Source of the DNA: Axinella damicornis
Taxonomy: Eukaryota > Porifera > Demospongiae > Axinellida > Axinellidae
Length of the DNA stretch: 64,000 bases
NCBI GenBank assembly: GCA_963931865.1
Contig: OZ007507.1
Span: forward strand, 914,139-978,138
Direction of reading: 5' to 3'
Below the pieces are notes generated by a model. That model worked only from the letters and a program-made list of their open reading frames with translations. It had not been told where the DNA came from and searched no databases. The position numbers and the translations under genes were made by a program. Positions within the stretch are counted from its first letter, which is position 1, and the number at the start of each line of letters is the position of its first letter. Shown here piece after piece: positions 44,918 through 55,659 of the stretch.

Positions 44918-45513
44918 GGTTACGAGTTACAGTTTGCTATTGAGCATGCGTGGTGCGCGCTTGCGGTTTACAGTCAACAGTGGAATGTGCGCGCGACTTT
45001 GGCGTCAGTTTTTTTATTGCTGAAGCTACATCTAACCGTATATTAGGCTAGACTTCAATTCTACGAAGAAAGGGGCAGGGCGGCTCGAATAGTTTTACCG
45101 AGATAAACATCCTGTTCGTGAGATACTGCATGTGCGCCTGATCAGGTGAAAAGCAAATGGCTTTGTGGTATGAACGACGATTACTCGTTTTTCCAATGGC
45201 AGCGAAGCGAACTTGCTCCGAGCCGCCCTCCAGTCAGTTGAAAACTTCCCATGGATGCTGCCAAGCTGGCCTGTTAGCTCTTTCTGATTGCAAAATCTGA
45301 CGCCAAAAATCGCTAACTCGACCTTGAACTTGGATGCCACTGCCCATGTTGGCATGTTGTACTCAGGCGCTAAGATCATACCAGCTAGAAGGTACTCATA
45401 TTGCTGTTATACCTCGTTTTTGTTGTGTGTCTCTGGCTAGTTCCTGCACGGAGGGACAAATGTAACTTGTAGTATAATATGTATATTTAACGAGCACACA
45501 GTATCCCGTAACC
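44918..45513. mobile_element. TTAA-flanked element A (596 bp)
   Basis: Flanked by TTAA at 44,914-44,917 and 45,514-45,517. Ends GGTTACGAGTTACAG and (reverse complement) GGTTACGGGATACTG. A minus-strand frame at 45,095-45,379 starting MILAPEYNMPTWAVASKFK is open but unrecognised. TTAA target duplication is typical of piggyBac and Kolobok superfamilies; no transposase present. Confidence 0.7.
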
Positions 45514-45844
45514 TTAAGCAAACCTTTTCCAGAATCAGAATTGTCCTCCCACATGTATGTGTATGTTGTGACTTCTTGCAGTGCCTTCCCGAGAGCCTAC
45601 TACACCACTGCCTCGTCTCTTTCCTGAGGGCCACCCACCATTGTCACTCCAATGGACGTGCAGACTACCAGTAAAGTACCACCTAAGAAGGAGGTACTGT
45701 AACGTATGGTATATGCAACTTGCTTGAAAGCATATTCTAACACCTTGCCCTCCAAAATGCTCGTATGCTACAGTTCACAGAGAATTTGAAACCTAATGGA
45801 GTTAGAAGACATAAGAGGATGAGCATGCAGGTGGGGTTTGGTCT

Positions 45845-45869
45845 GGGGGGGGGGGGGGGGGGGGGGGGT
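45845..45869. repeat. Run of 25 G
   Basis: Uninterrupted poly-G on the + strand in otherwise unremarkable intergenic sequence. Confidence 0.95.
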
Positions 45870-46174
45870 GCATGTCCATGTTGCGTGCAAGCTGAGATTG
45901 GTGCCTAGCACTTAAGCAGTGGCAGGTAGCTGGCTAAGCTGAGAGCTATACCACAAGTTTTGACGGATTCGGAGTGGTGGTTTCCGGAAGATAGCTACAT
46001 GTACATTCCCTGAAACTCCCGGCAGTGCTGGAGAGCTTGCCGTGGAGAAGAGGACTGGGCGGGGTATTGGTGAATGCGTGGAACAACATGGCACTGCGAG
46101 ACTACTCATGACAGCGGGAGTGTCCCCCATGATTATCGTGGCAGGACAAGATCAGGGGCAGCCAAGAACGGTGG

Positions 46175-46585
46175 TGCACGTCCCCGTCGGTCCTCAACCC
46201 TGAATGCAGCGTACCTGTACGCACGTCCCCATTGGTCCTCAACCCTGAATGCAGCGTACCTGTACGCACGTCCCCGTCGGTCCTCAACCCTGAATGCAGC
46301 GTACCTGTACGCACGTCCCCGTCGGTCCTCAACCCTGAATGCAGCGTACCTGTACGCACGTCCCCATCGGTCCTCAACCCTGAATGCAGCGTACCTGTAC
46401 GCACGTCCCCGTCGGTCCTCAACCCTGAATGCAGCGTACCTGTACGCATCTCCCCGTCGGTCCTCTACCCTGAATGCAGCATACCTGTACGCACGTCCCC
46501 GTCGGTCCTCAACCCTGAATGCAGCGTACCTGTACGCACGTCCCCGTCGGTCCTCAACCCTGAATGCATCATACCTGTACAGATA
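46175..46585. repeat. 45-bp minisatellite open in several frames
   Basis: About nine copies of a unit with CACGTCCCCGTCGGTCCTCA then ACCCTGAATGCAGCGTACCT. The 15-codon unit keeps + and - frames open (RPRRSSTLNAAYLYA on +), but stops follow immediately and no splice links it to the header exon 190 bp downstream. Confidence 0.9.
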
Positions 46586-46772
46586 AATGCATGACTCCTG
46601 TAAGCCTGGTTCCCTCATTAGAACAGTCCTGCTGAGTTCATGGGTGATTTATCCTTGTTACTGCCACAGTGTGTTCTAGTCTCTAGATTTTTTGCTTTCT
46701 AAGGATGCAAGCTGTCAAATATTGTGGTGTGGCTGATTTCATGGATTTATTCACCCATCTATCACATTCCAG

Positions 46773-49700
46773 GTCTGGTGTCGTGTGGATGAGCCTGATA
46801 GGAACTCAGTCCTTGTGGTGATTCAGCATGATGCTGTGGTTTATGTTGCAATGGTGGCTGCCCTTAATCTTGAGAAGCTTGACCACATTGCGCCTGGCCG
46901 CGTGCTGGTAAAGTTCAATGGGAAGAAATTACGCCCTGGTGCCCGGATAAGTCAACTCAACACCTCTGATGACAATCCACTGTTGCTTGAGCTGCCTGAA
47001 CCTGAAGGTAAATTGCAGGCAGTGATGTGCATGTGATGTACATTCACGGTTGTACCTGTGCTTGTAGTAGTGTTGTGAACCTGTAGCCAATAATTGATTA
47101 TTGACCAGTTACTGTAGTTACACTGCCAGTCAATTATTGGCTGACTATTCAGTTATTGGGGTGAGCCTGAGCGAGCCCCACATAGACGAGTTAGATGCGA
47201 ATTTTCCATACATGTATATGTTTCTTTATTATACTAGTGGCAAAAAATTTTCTGCGAAAAATAAAAAGGATTTAGTGATGGCCTGTCACATTCGGAATTA
47301 TTCCACCCCTCGAAAAAGCTGAGAAACAAGGAGAAATGCCTTTAACCAGGCTCAGTCCCATCCGTTAAAAAATGTATGGAGGGGACAGCCGTTGTGCTGT
47401 TGTCGAGAGCGGCGAATGTTGAAAGTACTTGGGCTAGAGATCGCTTGAATGGCGTTTCTGTACCAATGTCGGTAGCACTCATCTTCCCTGCCCAAGGAAT
47501 AAGTTCCGTTGAACGCTAAAAGGGGCAGGGCGGCTCGAATAGTGCAGATAAACGCTCCTTTCTGCACTATTTGTCATGTAGCCCTACCTTCAAGTAGTCA
47601 GCAACATCCCCTAACCCCCGAAACATCGGAAGGGCGGTGGACTTCTTCATTATTCCGGTATTGCCGTAAATTGTTGTTTTTCGAAGTTGGAGATGGCTGA
47701 AAGGTTCTTAGAAGCTACGAAGGAGTGTCATCAACCGACAGCAAAGTAAGTCCTCTTTACGAGCTGTTTCAACTGAGCTGTTTTTGACTCCTCGATCGAT
47801 CGGTGACGTAACCCACAATAATTAGTAGTAAGTTACGCGCGCACTCTTTGATTTCATTGGCCATCTCAAATTCCAGATGGGAAATGTGTTAGTGACAAGA
47901 AATCACACTCAAAACACCAGACCTTCTCCGCGGGGGCGCGCGTGAAGGGCTGGGCACGAGACTAACTGATACACTAGCAGGAAAACGGCCAAAGAAGCTA
48001 CAAAGCCCCAAACCAGGCAGAATGGCACTGCCTAGCAGTTCACAAATGCACTCGAAAACGTACCTTAGAGTATGCAGGAGTCGAGAAACAAGTCACTGAA
48101 AAGGTCCGATTTCGTCATCTTTCTTCTTTCTTCTTTCTCATAGTCAAGCATAGCTCACCAACGGAAGCAGTCCTTGAGCTCATTCACGCACAAAACAACA
48201 CCGCTTCGCGTCTTTGAGCCCTTTTGTCTGCGAACTGGCAAGAACCACAGTTTTGGCTAGCTACGATTCTATGAAATTCTAGCACGACGCCATTTGAGGC
48301 GACCAGAGGTCTTGAGTTAAGTCAAGAGCGCATAAGTAGTTCAGGCTCCCAATTGCACATGTGCAATTCACATGTTTGCGCATGTTGTTCTTGTGACGGC
48401 TGCGTTTGAGACACTTACTGAATCCTTGTAAATCCGTCATCTGGTGGGGTGGCTCACTACCGCTGAGAGGTGTTTCCATCAACGTGTACTTGTCAAGATC
48501 CATTGTGACTGTGCCATTATGGTGGCGTGGCTTTCTTTTCATGACGTAGCTACAGTGCAGATCATGTACCAGAACTGTGAGTGAGGCTGGAGTTTTGAAC
48601 TTAAGGTTACGGGATCCCTGCGTGCGGATACGCGCACCGTATACTTAATTAAGCGCTATTTCACAGTTTTTTTGTCGCCAAAAATAAAGCCGTGTGATCC
48701 GACCTGGACTTGGAAGACCGTGTTGAAATAGGCACAAACAGTATAGAAAGGGCCGGACGAAGCGTTTTTGTAAATACTGATGACCGTTCCGAAGTTTTAC
48801 AACGCTGTATTCCAGAGAGGGGAGTCAAGATGGCGGTTATTCGCACTCAAGAGTCGTTCTTTCGAGGACTGCTCAACCTAGCCACAAAACGCTTACGTCC
48901 CGCCCTAGAGCTTCCTATGGCGTGTCTCCCAACAGTAGAATCGAGTTGCTCGCGGTCTTCGCACTGGAGATTTTTGGCGAATAGTTTGCTGGAATTGATT
49001 AACCAGCGTACAACAGGTACAGTGTGAGCTACTGTAATGATGATTAGTCTGCATGTTGACTACCTTCCCTGCTTTGTGTCGAGTAAGTTTGATTTCACTA
49101 GCTTACTTTCTGTGCGAGAAAAATGGGGTTGAACAAATTGTCTGGCCACGCCCACCGCGCAGGGATTCCGTAACCTTAAACATGACCTATAATTATGACA
49201 ATCATCGAGCTCTCTGATCTGATGAAGGGTGAATGCCCCACCCCCTCCCAAAGACTATAAACATTGATCACAAGAGCAACATGCATACAACAATATTATT
49301 AATGGAAACAGAATGAAGCATCAAAGCCGACTGGCTTGATGCTCAGCCACATCCATCACTGCCGTCATGAGAGACTGTCGTAGCTTTCCTTTGTTGGCAT
49401 GGTGATTAGGTAACAACACCTTCAAATCTGACATCAAGGCATATATCCAGTACCCCCGTACCCTTATGGTGATGTTGCACACTAATAAACTGAATTACGA
49501 CCATCAAGGGAAGCCTGTGAGCAGTCAAAGATGAATCCCTGCCAACTGTGCTTGGCTCTGACGGGAACAACAGATTTTAGTTAGCAAGGAAACAGACTGG
49601 TCAACTTTTCTAGCAGCTTCAATTCACCAATAGCAGAAGTATCAGTAGCTGTTGAATCATAGGCTCTTTTGGCCTGCTCGGTAATTTCTTCCAAAGGAGA

Positions 49701-52700
49701 CCGCTTAAGGCTGTAGCCCTTGTGCTTAGAGAAGTCCAAACTGGTTGTAGATACAATAGGCTGTTGACACTTGACAGGACAGCAACATCTTCAGGACTTG
49801 AAATTTCCAAGAACACTGGGAGACATCTCAACAGTCAACTGCAACGGTGAGCAACTTGAATAAGCATGTTTAGCTACACGGAAAAGGGCTGAAGTTTGAG
49901 TGAGTCCTGTCTAGTAGTCCTGTCCAGTGAATAGACACTACTTGCTTGCGCTATATAGCGCTAGCACTATAGCTCGCATGCGCGTTACGTTACTATACAC
50001 GAGACCACGTGCAAGCACTTCCATTTCAATTCATTACCAATTTTCCGTTTCCGTTTTCCGTTTCCGTTTCCGTTTCCGTTTCCATTTCGGAACTCCGATA
50101 TGATATAGGAGCTCCTATTTACTATATCGGACCTCCTATATGATATAGGAGGGGTCCGATATGATATAGGAGCTCCTATTTACTATATAGGACCTCCTAT
50201 ATGATATAGGAGGGGTCCGATATGATATAGGAGCTCCTATTTACTATATCGGACCTCCTATATGATATAGGAGGGGTCCGATATGATATTGGACCTCCGA
50301 TATGATATAGGAGCTCCTATTTACTATATCGGACCTCCTATATGATATAGGAGGGGTCCGATATGATATAGGAGCTCCTATTTACTATATAGGACCTCCG
50401 ATATGATATAGGAGGGGTCCAATATGATATAGGACCTCCGATATGATATAGGAGGTGTCTGATATGATATCAGACCTCCTATATGATGTAGGAGACCTCC
50501 AATATGATATAGGACCTCCCATTTACTATAATAAGAATGTGCTATTTATAAGTATGATGTTCTATATGTACACTGAAAAGCTGCAGTAATGATAATGGAA
50601 TTTTGACTCATTTGGCCCCCCATAAGAGGCGCGCTGGATCTGGCCGGCCACCGAAAGTGACAGCAGAAATTAAACGGCTTGTAGAAGAACAAATGTGCCT
50701 GGATGATGAGACCACTGCAGTGCAACTCCACCGCCTCCTACAAAGCAAGGGTCACAATATACCTATAAAGACTGTTCTACGTTGTCGATCGTCCCTTGGC
50801 TGGACGTTCAGGGGAAGCGCCTATTGTCAACACATTCGCGAGGCCAACAAGGTGAAGCGGTTGGCTTGGGCTCGTGAGCACCTACATGACTCGTTCGACG
50901 AAGTGATCTGGTCAGATGAATCGAGCATACAAATGGAGTCTCACCGCCGATTTTGCTGTCGAAAGCGTGGAGAAGCCCCAAGACCTAAGCCGAGGTATGT
51001 TTTATGTGATGTACACAGACAGGCTTCTCTGTGATTGTATGAGACATGGCGCCTTATAGATACTATTGCTTGTCTCCCCTCTCCCCCCTAGGCACAAGCA
51101 CCCCACAAAGGTCCACGTGTGGGCTGGAATCAGTTTGAAAGGCAGGACTGGCATTTGCATTTTTGAGGGGATAATGAAGAAAGAACTGTACACAGAGATC
51201 CTTGACCAGACATTGCTCCCCTTCATTAGAGAGACCTTCCCCCGGAGTCACAAATTCATGCAGGACAATGACTCGAAGCACACTTATGGGTACGCACAGA
51301 AATGGATCACAGACAACCATGTCAATTGGTGGAGAACTCCAGCGGAATCACCAGACATGAATCCAATAGAGAATGTTTGGCATGAACTGAAAGAGTACAT
51401 TCGCCGTGAAGCCAAGCCTAAAACAAAGGAGCAGCTGATCAATGGAATTTGTGCATTTTGGGATACAGTTGATGTACGAAAGTGCACAAAGTACATCCGC
51501 CACTTGCGCAAAGTAGTACCTAAGGTTATCGATATGGATGGAGCTGCTACTGGTTATTAGTCACTTTATTTGTTGTAACATGCATGCATGTGTTGATTGC
51601 CTGTTAAGAAAATAATCATAAATCTTTAACATGTTTATACGAGGGGCAACCGCACTCCTGGTAGCCGCGATGCAACCGGTTGCAACTCACTGGGTGGTCA
51701 TAGTCTTTGTGGCAATGAAACTTTGAAAGTTGAAGAGAGCGCTCAAAGTTGAAGTCCATCTTGGTTCTATGGTGTGAATCATTCTGTTCCATTTCCACTT
51801 AGAGGGAAGTAGATCTCCACCAGTAGACTCTGGTTAGCCTCGTTCCCAGGCCTACCCCGTTTTTTCTGTTCTTCGGTTTCTTTTGACAATAATACACGGG
51901 CATATGCGGAAGGGCGGCGAAAAATGCGGGAAGGCCTGGTATCATTCATCACGTGAGTGACGTCAGGTGGACGCAAGGGTGGACGTAGGGGGCGGGGCCC
52001 TTAGTCGTTTCAGCAGATCCTGAGGGCTGTTCATCATCCAGTCGGCTCGGTTCGAACACTCCGCGGCTAGTCGGGACTCACAGACGATCTACACAACTTC
52101 TTGGGCACTTTTTAAACTTATTTGCGGTTGGGGCTGGGTGTGGCCCAACTGCAAATAAGTTTAAAAAGCGCCAACCGCAAATAAGTTTAAATGGCGCCCA
52201 AGAAGTTGTGCAGATCGTCTGCTGAAACGACTAAGGGCCCCGCCCCCCCTACGTCCACCCTTGCGTCCACCTGACGTCACTCACGTGATGAATGATACCA
52301 GGCCTTCCATGTTTTTCGCCGCCCTTCCGCATCCGTGTAATAACCAAAGAACAGAAAAAACGGGGTAGGCCTGGGAACGAGGTTAGACTCTGGTAGTACA
52401 TGACCATCTGTTCTCTTTTGTTTTTACAGAACCACAGAACAAGAAAATGAAAACAGGTATGGTTTCTTGGGAACTGTAGCCACACGTATTATTATGTAAT
52501 ATTATGTACATGTAGTACATGTGCATGTTAGCATGTCATTGACCAAGCTAATGTAATTTTATTTGCACCCCTAGCAACATGCTATGTTGTGGATGCTTAC
52601 ATCCCAAATGACAAACGAGGGGTTGGTACACGAGCAGCAGTTTACCAGAAAGCAGAGGAGTGCTTTGCATTCTTTGTTCCAGGGACAGACTACATCTGGT

Positions 52701-53503
52701 ATGGAGAGCCTGGTGGTGATCCAGATCGTTCTAGCAACACACTCTGCATTCACCTTTTCTTCGAGGAGAAGAGTCATGCAATGTCATTTCAAGCAGCATT
52801 AAGGAACTGGAAATTTCACAATCCTTTCATCCCCTTTGACCAGCCTGTTGTATCTGATCTGAGAGAAGACCATGAAGAGAAACTTAAACCTGTAAAATTT
52901 ATGGACTATATAGGTGCAGACTCTGACTCACCCTGTATGTCTCTTGAACAGTATAAAGCGTGTAACTTAACACTTTCTTCAGCAACGTCTGTTGACGGCT
53001 TAGACACACCACTTGTCAAGTACCAGACCATTGAACATCCTGGACTGTTTGTTAACGCACTTCCTTACCGTACCCATCTTAAGGACAAGGCAAAGTGCAA
53101 GGACAAGGATCTGAAGAAGGACGAAAACAATATGCTTGCAGGGAGCTGGCTATTCCAACAGTTATTTGATGGAATGTGTACATCTGAAGGTGAAGGTGTT
53201 CCTCTCCTTCGAATTTCCTGTCTTCATGTTTCAGAACAACCTGAGGAACTAAATGCTGGGGAGGTACGTCGACGTGTAGATTTGAAGATCGAATATCTTA
53301 CACCAGGAGCTGCTAATGAAATGTCAAGTCGTCTCAAGCAAGGTTCTGAACAACTACAATCAGCAAGTCCTGATGACATACCTGCGTGGAAGACTTGGGT
53401 CTACGTCAATGACCATGTAAAATTTTGTGAGTGTCTACAATGGAAGGCTGAAGATACCGCTAAAAAATGGGTGCACCATCAAGCCGAGCTGGATGCTGTA
53501 TAG
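46773..53503 (+). CDS. CRN-type gene 4: header plus an unrecognised effector
   Basis: Three exons: header 46,773-47,007; linker 52,430-52,456; effector 52,575-53,503. Every join is phase 1 (EPEG| then EPQNKKMKT| then ATCYVVDAY..). The header (VWCRVDEPDRNSVLVVI, RVLVKFNGKKLRPGARI, LLLELPEPEG) is a clear paralogue of header 2 but begins directly at the acceptor without an ATG, so a first exon is missing or unseen. The 309-codon effector has segments such as AFFVPGTDYIWYGEPGGDP, LFFEEKSHAMSFQAALRNWK and DDIPAWKTWVYVNDHVKFCE. I do not recognise a fold; it shows no kinase or nuclease motif and no membrane segment. The 5.4-kb first intron carries a TTAA element, a palindromic satellite, a Tc1 gene and a 551-bp foldback. 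Function unknown. Confidence 0.7.
47215..48600. repeat. Duplicated blocks paralogous to 26,640-27,960
   Basis: 47,225-47,370 matches one arm of the 27,440 foldback. 47,400-47,520 is an inverted, diverged match to 27,880-27,960. 47,965-48,600 matches block X. Also 47,520-47,545 (AGGGGCAGGGCGGCTCGAAT) recurs at 45,070-45,095. A short reading MAERFLEATKECHQPTAK with a donor GTAAGT lies at 47,692-47,745, without further support. All lie in the inferred first intron of CRN-type gene 4. Confidence 0.5.
48605..49175. mobile_element. TTAA-flanked element B (571 bp)
   Basis: Flanked by TTAA (48,601-48,604 and 49,176-49,179). Ends GGTTACGGGATCCCTGCG and, reverse complement, GGTTACGGAATCCCTGCG. It interrupts block X relative to the copy at 27,310-27,330. 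A 105-codon + frame (48,710-49,027) inside has no recognised family. Confidence 0.8.
49180..50085. other. Intron/intergenic, little recognised
   Basis: 49,290-49,380 continues block X similarity. The rest is unique. At 50,040-50,085 a short TTTCCG repeat precedes the palindromic satellite. Confidence 0.4.
50090..50532. repeat. Palindromic satellite, 62-bp units
   Basis: Units alternate GATATGATATAGGAGCTCCT and TATCGGACCTCCTATATGAT, so each unit is partly self-complementary and the array is rich in cruciform-forming sequence. About seven units; diverges toward the right end. Confidence 0.9.
50603..51560 (+). CDS. Tc1-like DD34E transposase, two exons, 5' end missing
   Basis: Exon A runs to 50,994 and exon B from 51,092 to 51,560. 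They lie in different frames and are joined across a 97-bp GT-AG interval. Visible: second helix-turn-helix region (RRAGSGRPPKVTAEIKRLVE), the catalytic WSDES, FMQDNDSKHT and SPDMNPIENVWHELK, with 34 residues between the second D and E. All three acidic residues are kept. The open frame begins with a TTG, and the first helix-turn-helix plus an ATG are absent: a 5' exon is lost or lies beyond the palindromic satellite. No terminal inverted repeats were identified. It sits in the first intron of CRN-type gene 4, same strand. Possibly still recently active elsewhere in the genome. Confidence 0.82.
51636..51720. repeat. Dispersed repeat end, shared with 59,335-59,425
   Basis: CGAGGGGCAACCGCACTCCT here is the reverse complement of AGGAGTGCGGTTGCCCCTCG at 59,401-59,420. 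Both are followed by an ACCGGTTGCAA palindrome-like core. End of an uncharacterised element. Confidence 0.65.
51835..52385. mobile_element. 551-bp foldback element of the 9-bp-TSD family
   Basis: Ends TAGCCTCGTTCCCAGGCC and, in reverse, TAACCTCGTTCCCAGGCC. Arms of about 180 bp pair almost perfectly and the middle is also self-complementary (GACGATCTACACAACTTCTT and its complement). Flanked by GACTCTGGT at 51,826-51,834 and 52,386-52,394, an exact 9-bp duplication. It ends 45 bp before the linker exon of CRN-type gene 4. Confidence 0.93.
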
Positions 53504-53999
53504 TACCAGTTATTTGTACACACACAACACACACTCACTCAGTGACTCAGAGGGAACACCTAATGATCATAGCTACATGTATTATGGTATACAGACCTCC
53601 AACAATGACTGTTTGTGTCTGCAAGTAATAATTATGAACTTGTTTGATGTAAGGAGAAGCCAGTGGACCAATATCAGGTGATCATGTTTTGCTGATGCCG
53701 ATCATTTAGCGCATGAATATTTTTGGTGTTAATGGTATAAAAATAGTATACACTGTACAGTCGAACCTCCGAACAAAGGACACTGGGAACAATATAAATT
53801 ACAGATTCCTCAAGGATTGTAGCAATCTGATGAAGAGGATGAATTGTATGAGGTGGAGGATACACGGAGACAATATAGTCAGTTTACTACATGGTATTAC
53901 CTCTTTTGTCCCAACTAATCAGCAGAGTTCAAAGTTTACATGATTTAATATTCATAAAAGGAATCACCTCATTATGATCCCGCCTTTTTTGGAATACGA
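53504..53999. other. Spacer between CRN-type gene 4 and the kinase remnant
   Basis: AT-rich; CACA repeats near 53,520. No gene recognised. Confidence 0.4.
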
Positions 54000-54668
54000 A
54001 GTGGTTGTAAAAGTCTTTAAAGACTGAGCCATGAGGAGAGCATGCTGAGAAGATTGCGTTTGCACAATGTGTTGCGTATCCCAAGTATTGAGGCTGTGCT
54101 GTTAACACCTCTTGTGAGGTCATTTGTTTCTGTCGGAGAAACTGGCCCTTTCTTGGCTCCCCTTCACATACAACAGATGGTGGAGACCCTACATCAAGCA
54201 AACTGTTGTGATATCGTGCACCGTGATGTTTGTAGTGCAAACATCTATGCAGTAACTAAGCATGAGGTGCTGCTCAATGACTGGGGGACCAGTGTTAACG
54301 TTGGTGCACATGCGTTGGTGAGTGCATTCCATACGAGGGAGTGATTGCAGAAGCTTCTGATCACATTTAGGCATTGCTGATTGAAGGGAAACGTGGTTGT
54401 TCGTCCTAATGACGACCTTCATGCATTAGCCCATACTGTCTACCGTATTCTCTTCAAACCACCACCACACATGATTGCAAGTACAATGAAAGTAGAAGGC
54501 TTGAAGAAGATCAAGCAGTTTTGGAATGATCGTGGTCATTCATGGCAAGATATATTCAAGTTGGCAGAACATGCAGTAGTTCAAGAGCGGGTCACATACA
54601 AGCTGTTTGAAGATGCCCTGTGTGGAATTCTACATGTTGTGGATGTGCACACATGGGCAGAGTGGTAA
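54000..54668 (+). pseudogene. Truncated, broken fourth copy of the nuclease-kinase effector
   Basis: Begins abruptly in the kinase at VVKVFK and ends with the same FEDALCGILHVVDVHTWAEW tail and 3' flank as copies 2 and 3. The nuclease half is absent. A stop follows immediately after the lysine motif region, the DWG region is altered (NDWGTSVNVG), and SDHI is followed by TAG with a frameshift to the next open piece. The catalytic arginine of the following helix is C (HRDVCSAN). More diverged than copies 1-3, so an older duplicate. Confidence 0.85.
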
Positions 54669-55659
54669 CAACTTGTATTTTATCACTGGGTTACAACCTA
54701 TGTGGCCTACACGACGTATACCTATGAGTTTATCATGACTGATAGAATTAACACACACCAGACTTAACTCTAGAAAATTAATTGGCAATTGAGTTAATGA
54801 TCATTGGAATTTTGCACTGTACTGAAGAATGAACATACCTAGCAAGTGTCACATTTACTGGGCATGACAAAGAAGTTAACCTGTCAGGAGAGGTATCAAG
54901 GCTGATAACAGGTCTACAGCTACTGTATGTAGGAGTCAGTCTGTCAACAACTACATGTATCCAGTGGAAATACGGTGAATGCATACTGCTAGATGTCCAT
55001 GTCTTGTATTGCCAGTATCTTTCAAAATACATGACAGTTTGTACCCGGCCTGCCCATCAGTGTTTGATTCTTGCTGGATCTTTGGTCTATAGAACGTTGT
55101 TAAGGTTACAGGAGCAGCACTGCGTTGCCCAGGAAACTGCTGCAGCGTAGTGGCACCTTTGGAATGGTTATTAGCGACTGACGGAAGTTTATCCAGATAT
55201 ACGGAAGCAAAACGTTTCTATTGAGTTCATGACCGACACAGCCCACAAAAATCACTATTCACGAGACTTACCAGGTCATAACTCCACTCCAGGTCAAGTA
55301 ATCGCTAAAAACATTCGTCAGTCCCTCGAGGGAGGAGTCTATTCACCTATATAGACGTCCATAAAAGTCCGCCCTCGTACACGTGGCAGGCTATTTCTTG
55401 TGCCAAAATACAGGAACTGCCTCTACTGCCAGCCGAGGCAAGCTAATTGCCGAGCGGGAAGCGAGGCAACTAATCGTGCAGCAGGGCAGTCAAATCTGAG
55501 CAGTCAAATCGGAGACTTGACTTGTATAAATTTAAAGATTGCATGTCTGTATTATTTATTCCATTTCATTATGGTACCAGGAGCGCATGAGCCGCCGAAG
55601 GCAGCTCATGCGTTCCTGTTGGTACTTAGATCCTTTGTTTTAGCACATGAGCTTGTCTC
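54669..55659. other. 3' flank of the kinase remnant and intergenic sequence
   Basis: Similarity to the copy 1 flank continues to about 54,835. One end of a TTAA element (TTAAGGTTACAGG) lies near 55,098; no partner end found. The short inverted sequence GGAGCGCATGAGCCGCCGAA / CATGCGTTCC lies near 55,580-55,617. Confidence 0.45.

Noticed and set aside
46074..46618. Long open frames of a 15-residue repeat on both strands
   Set aside because: 45-bp minisatellite; frames stay open by periodicity, with stops just outside the array.
48710..49027. 105-codon frame as a gene
   Set aside because: Entirely within a TTAA-flanked element, no family match or splice support.
51616..51798. Small minus-strand frame with repeated S-x-H residues
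   Set aside because: Lies on a dispersed repeat end; no support.
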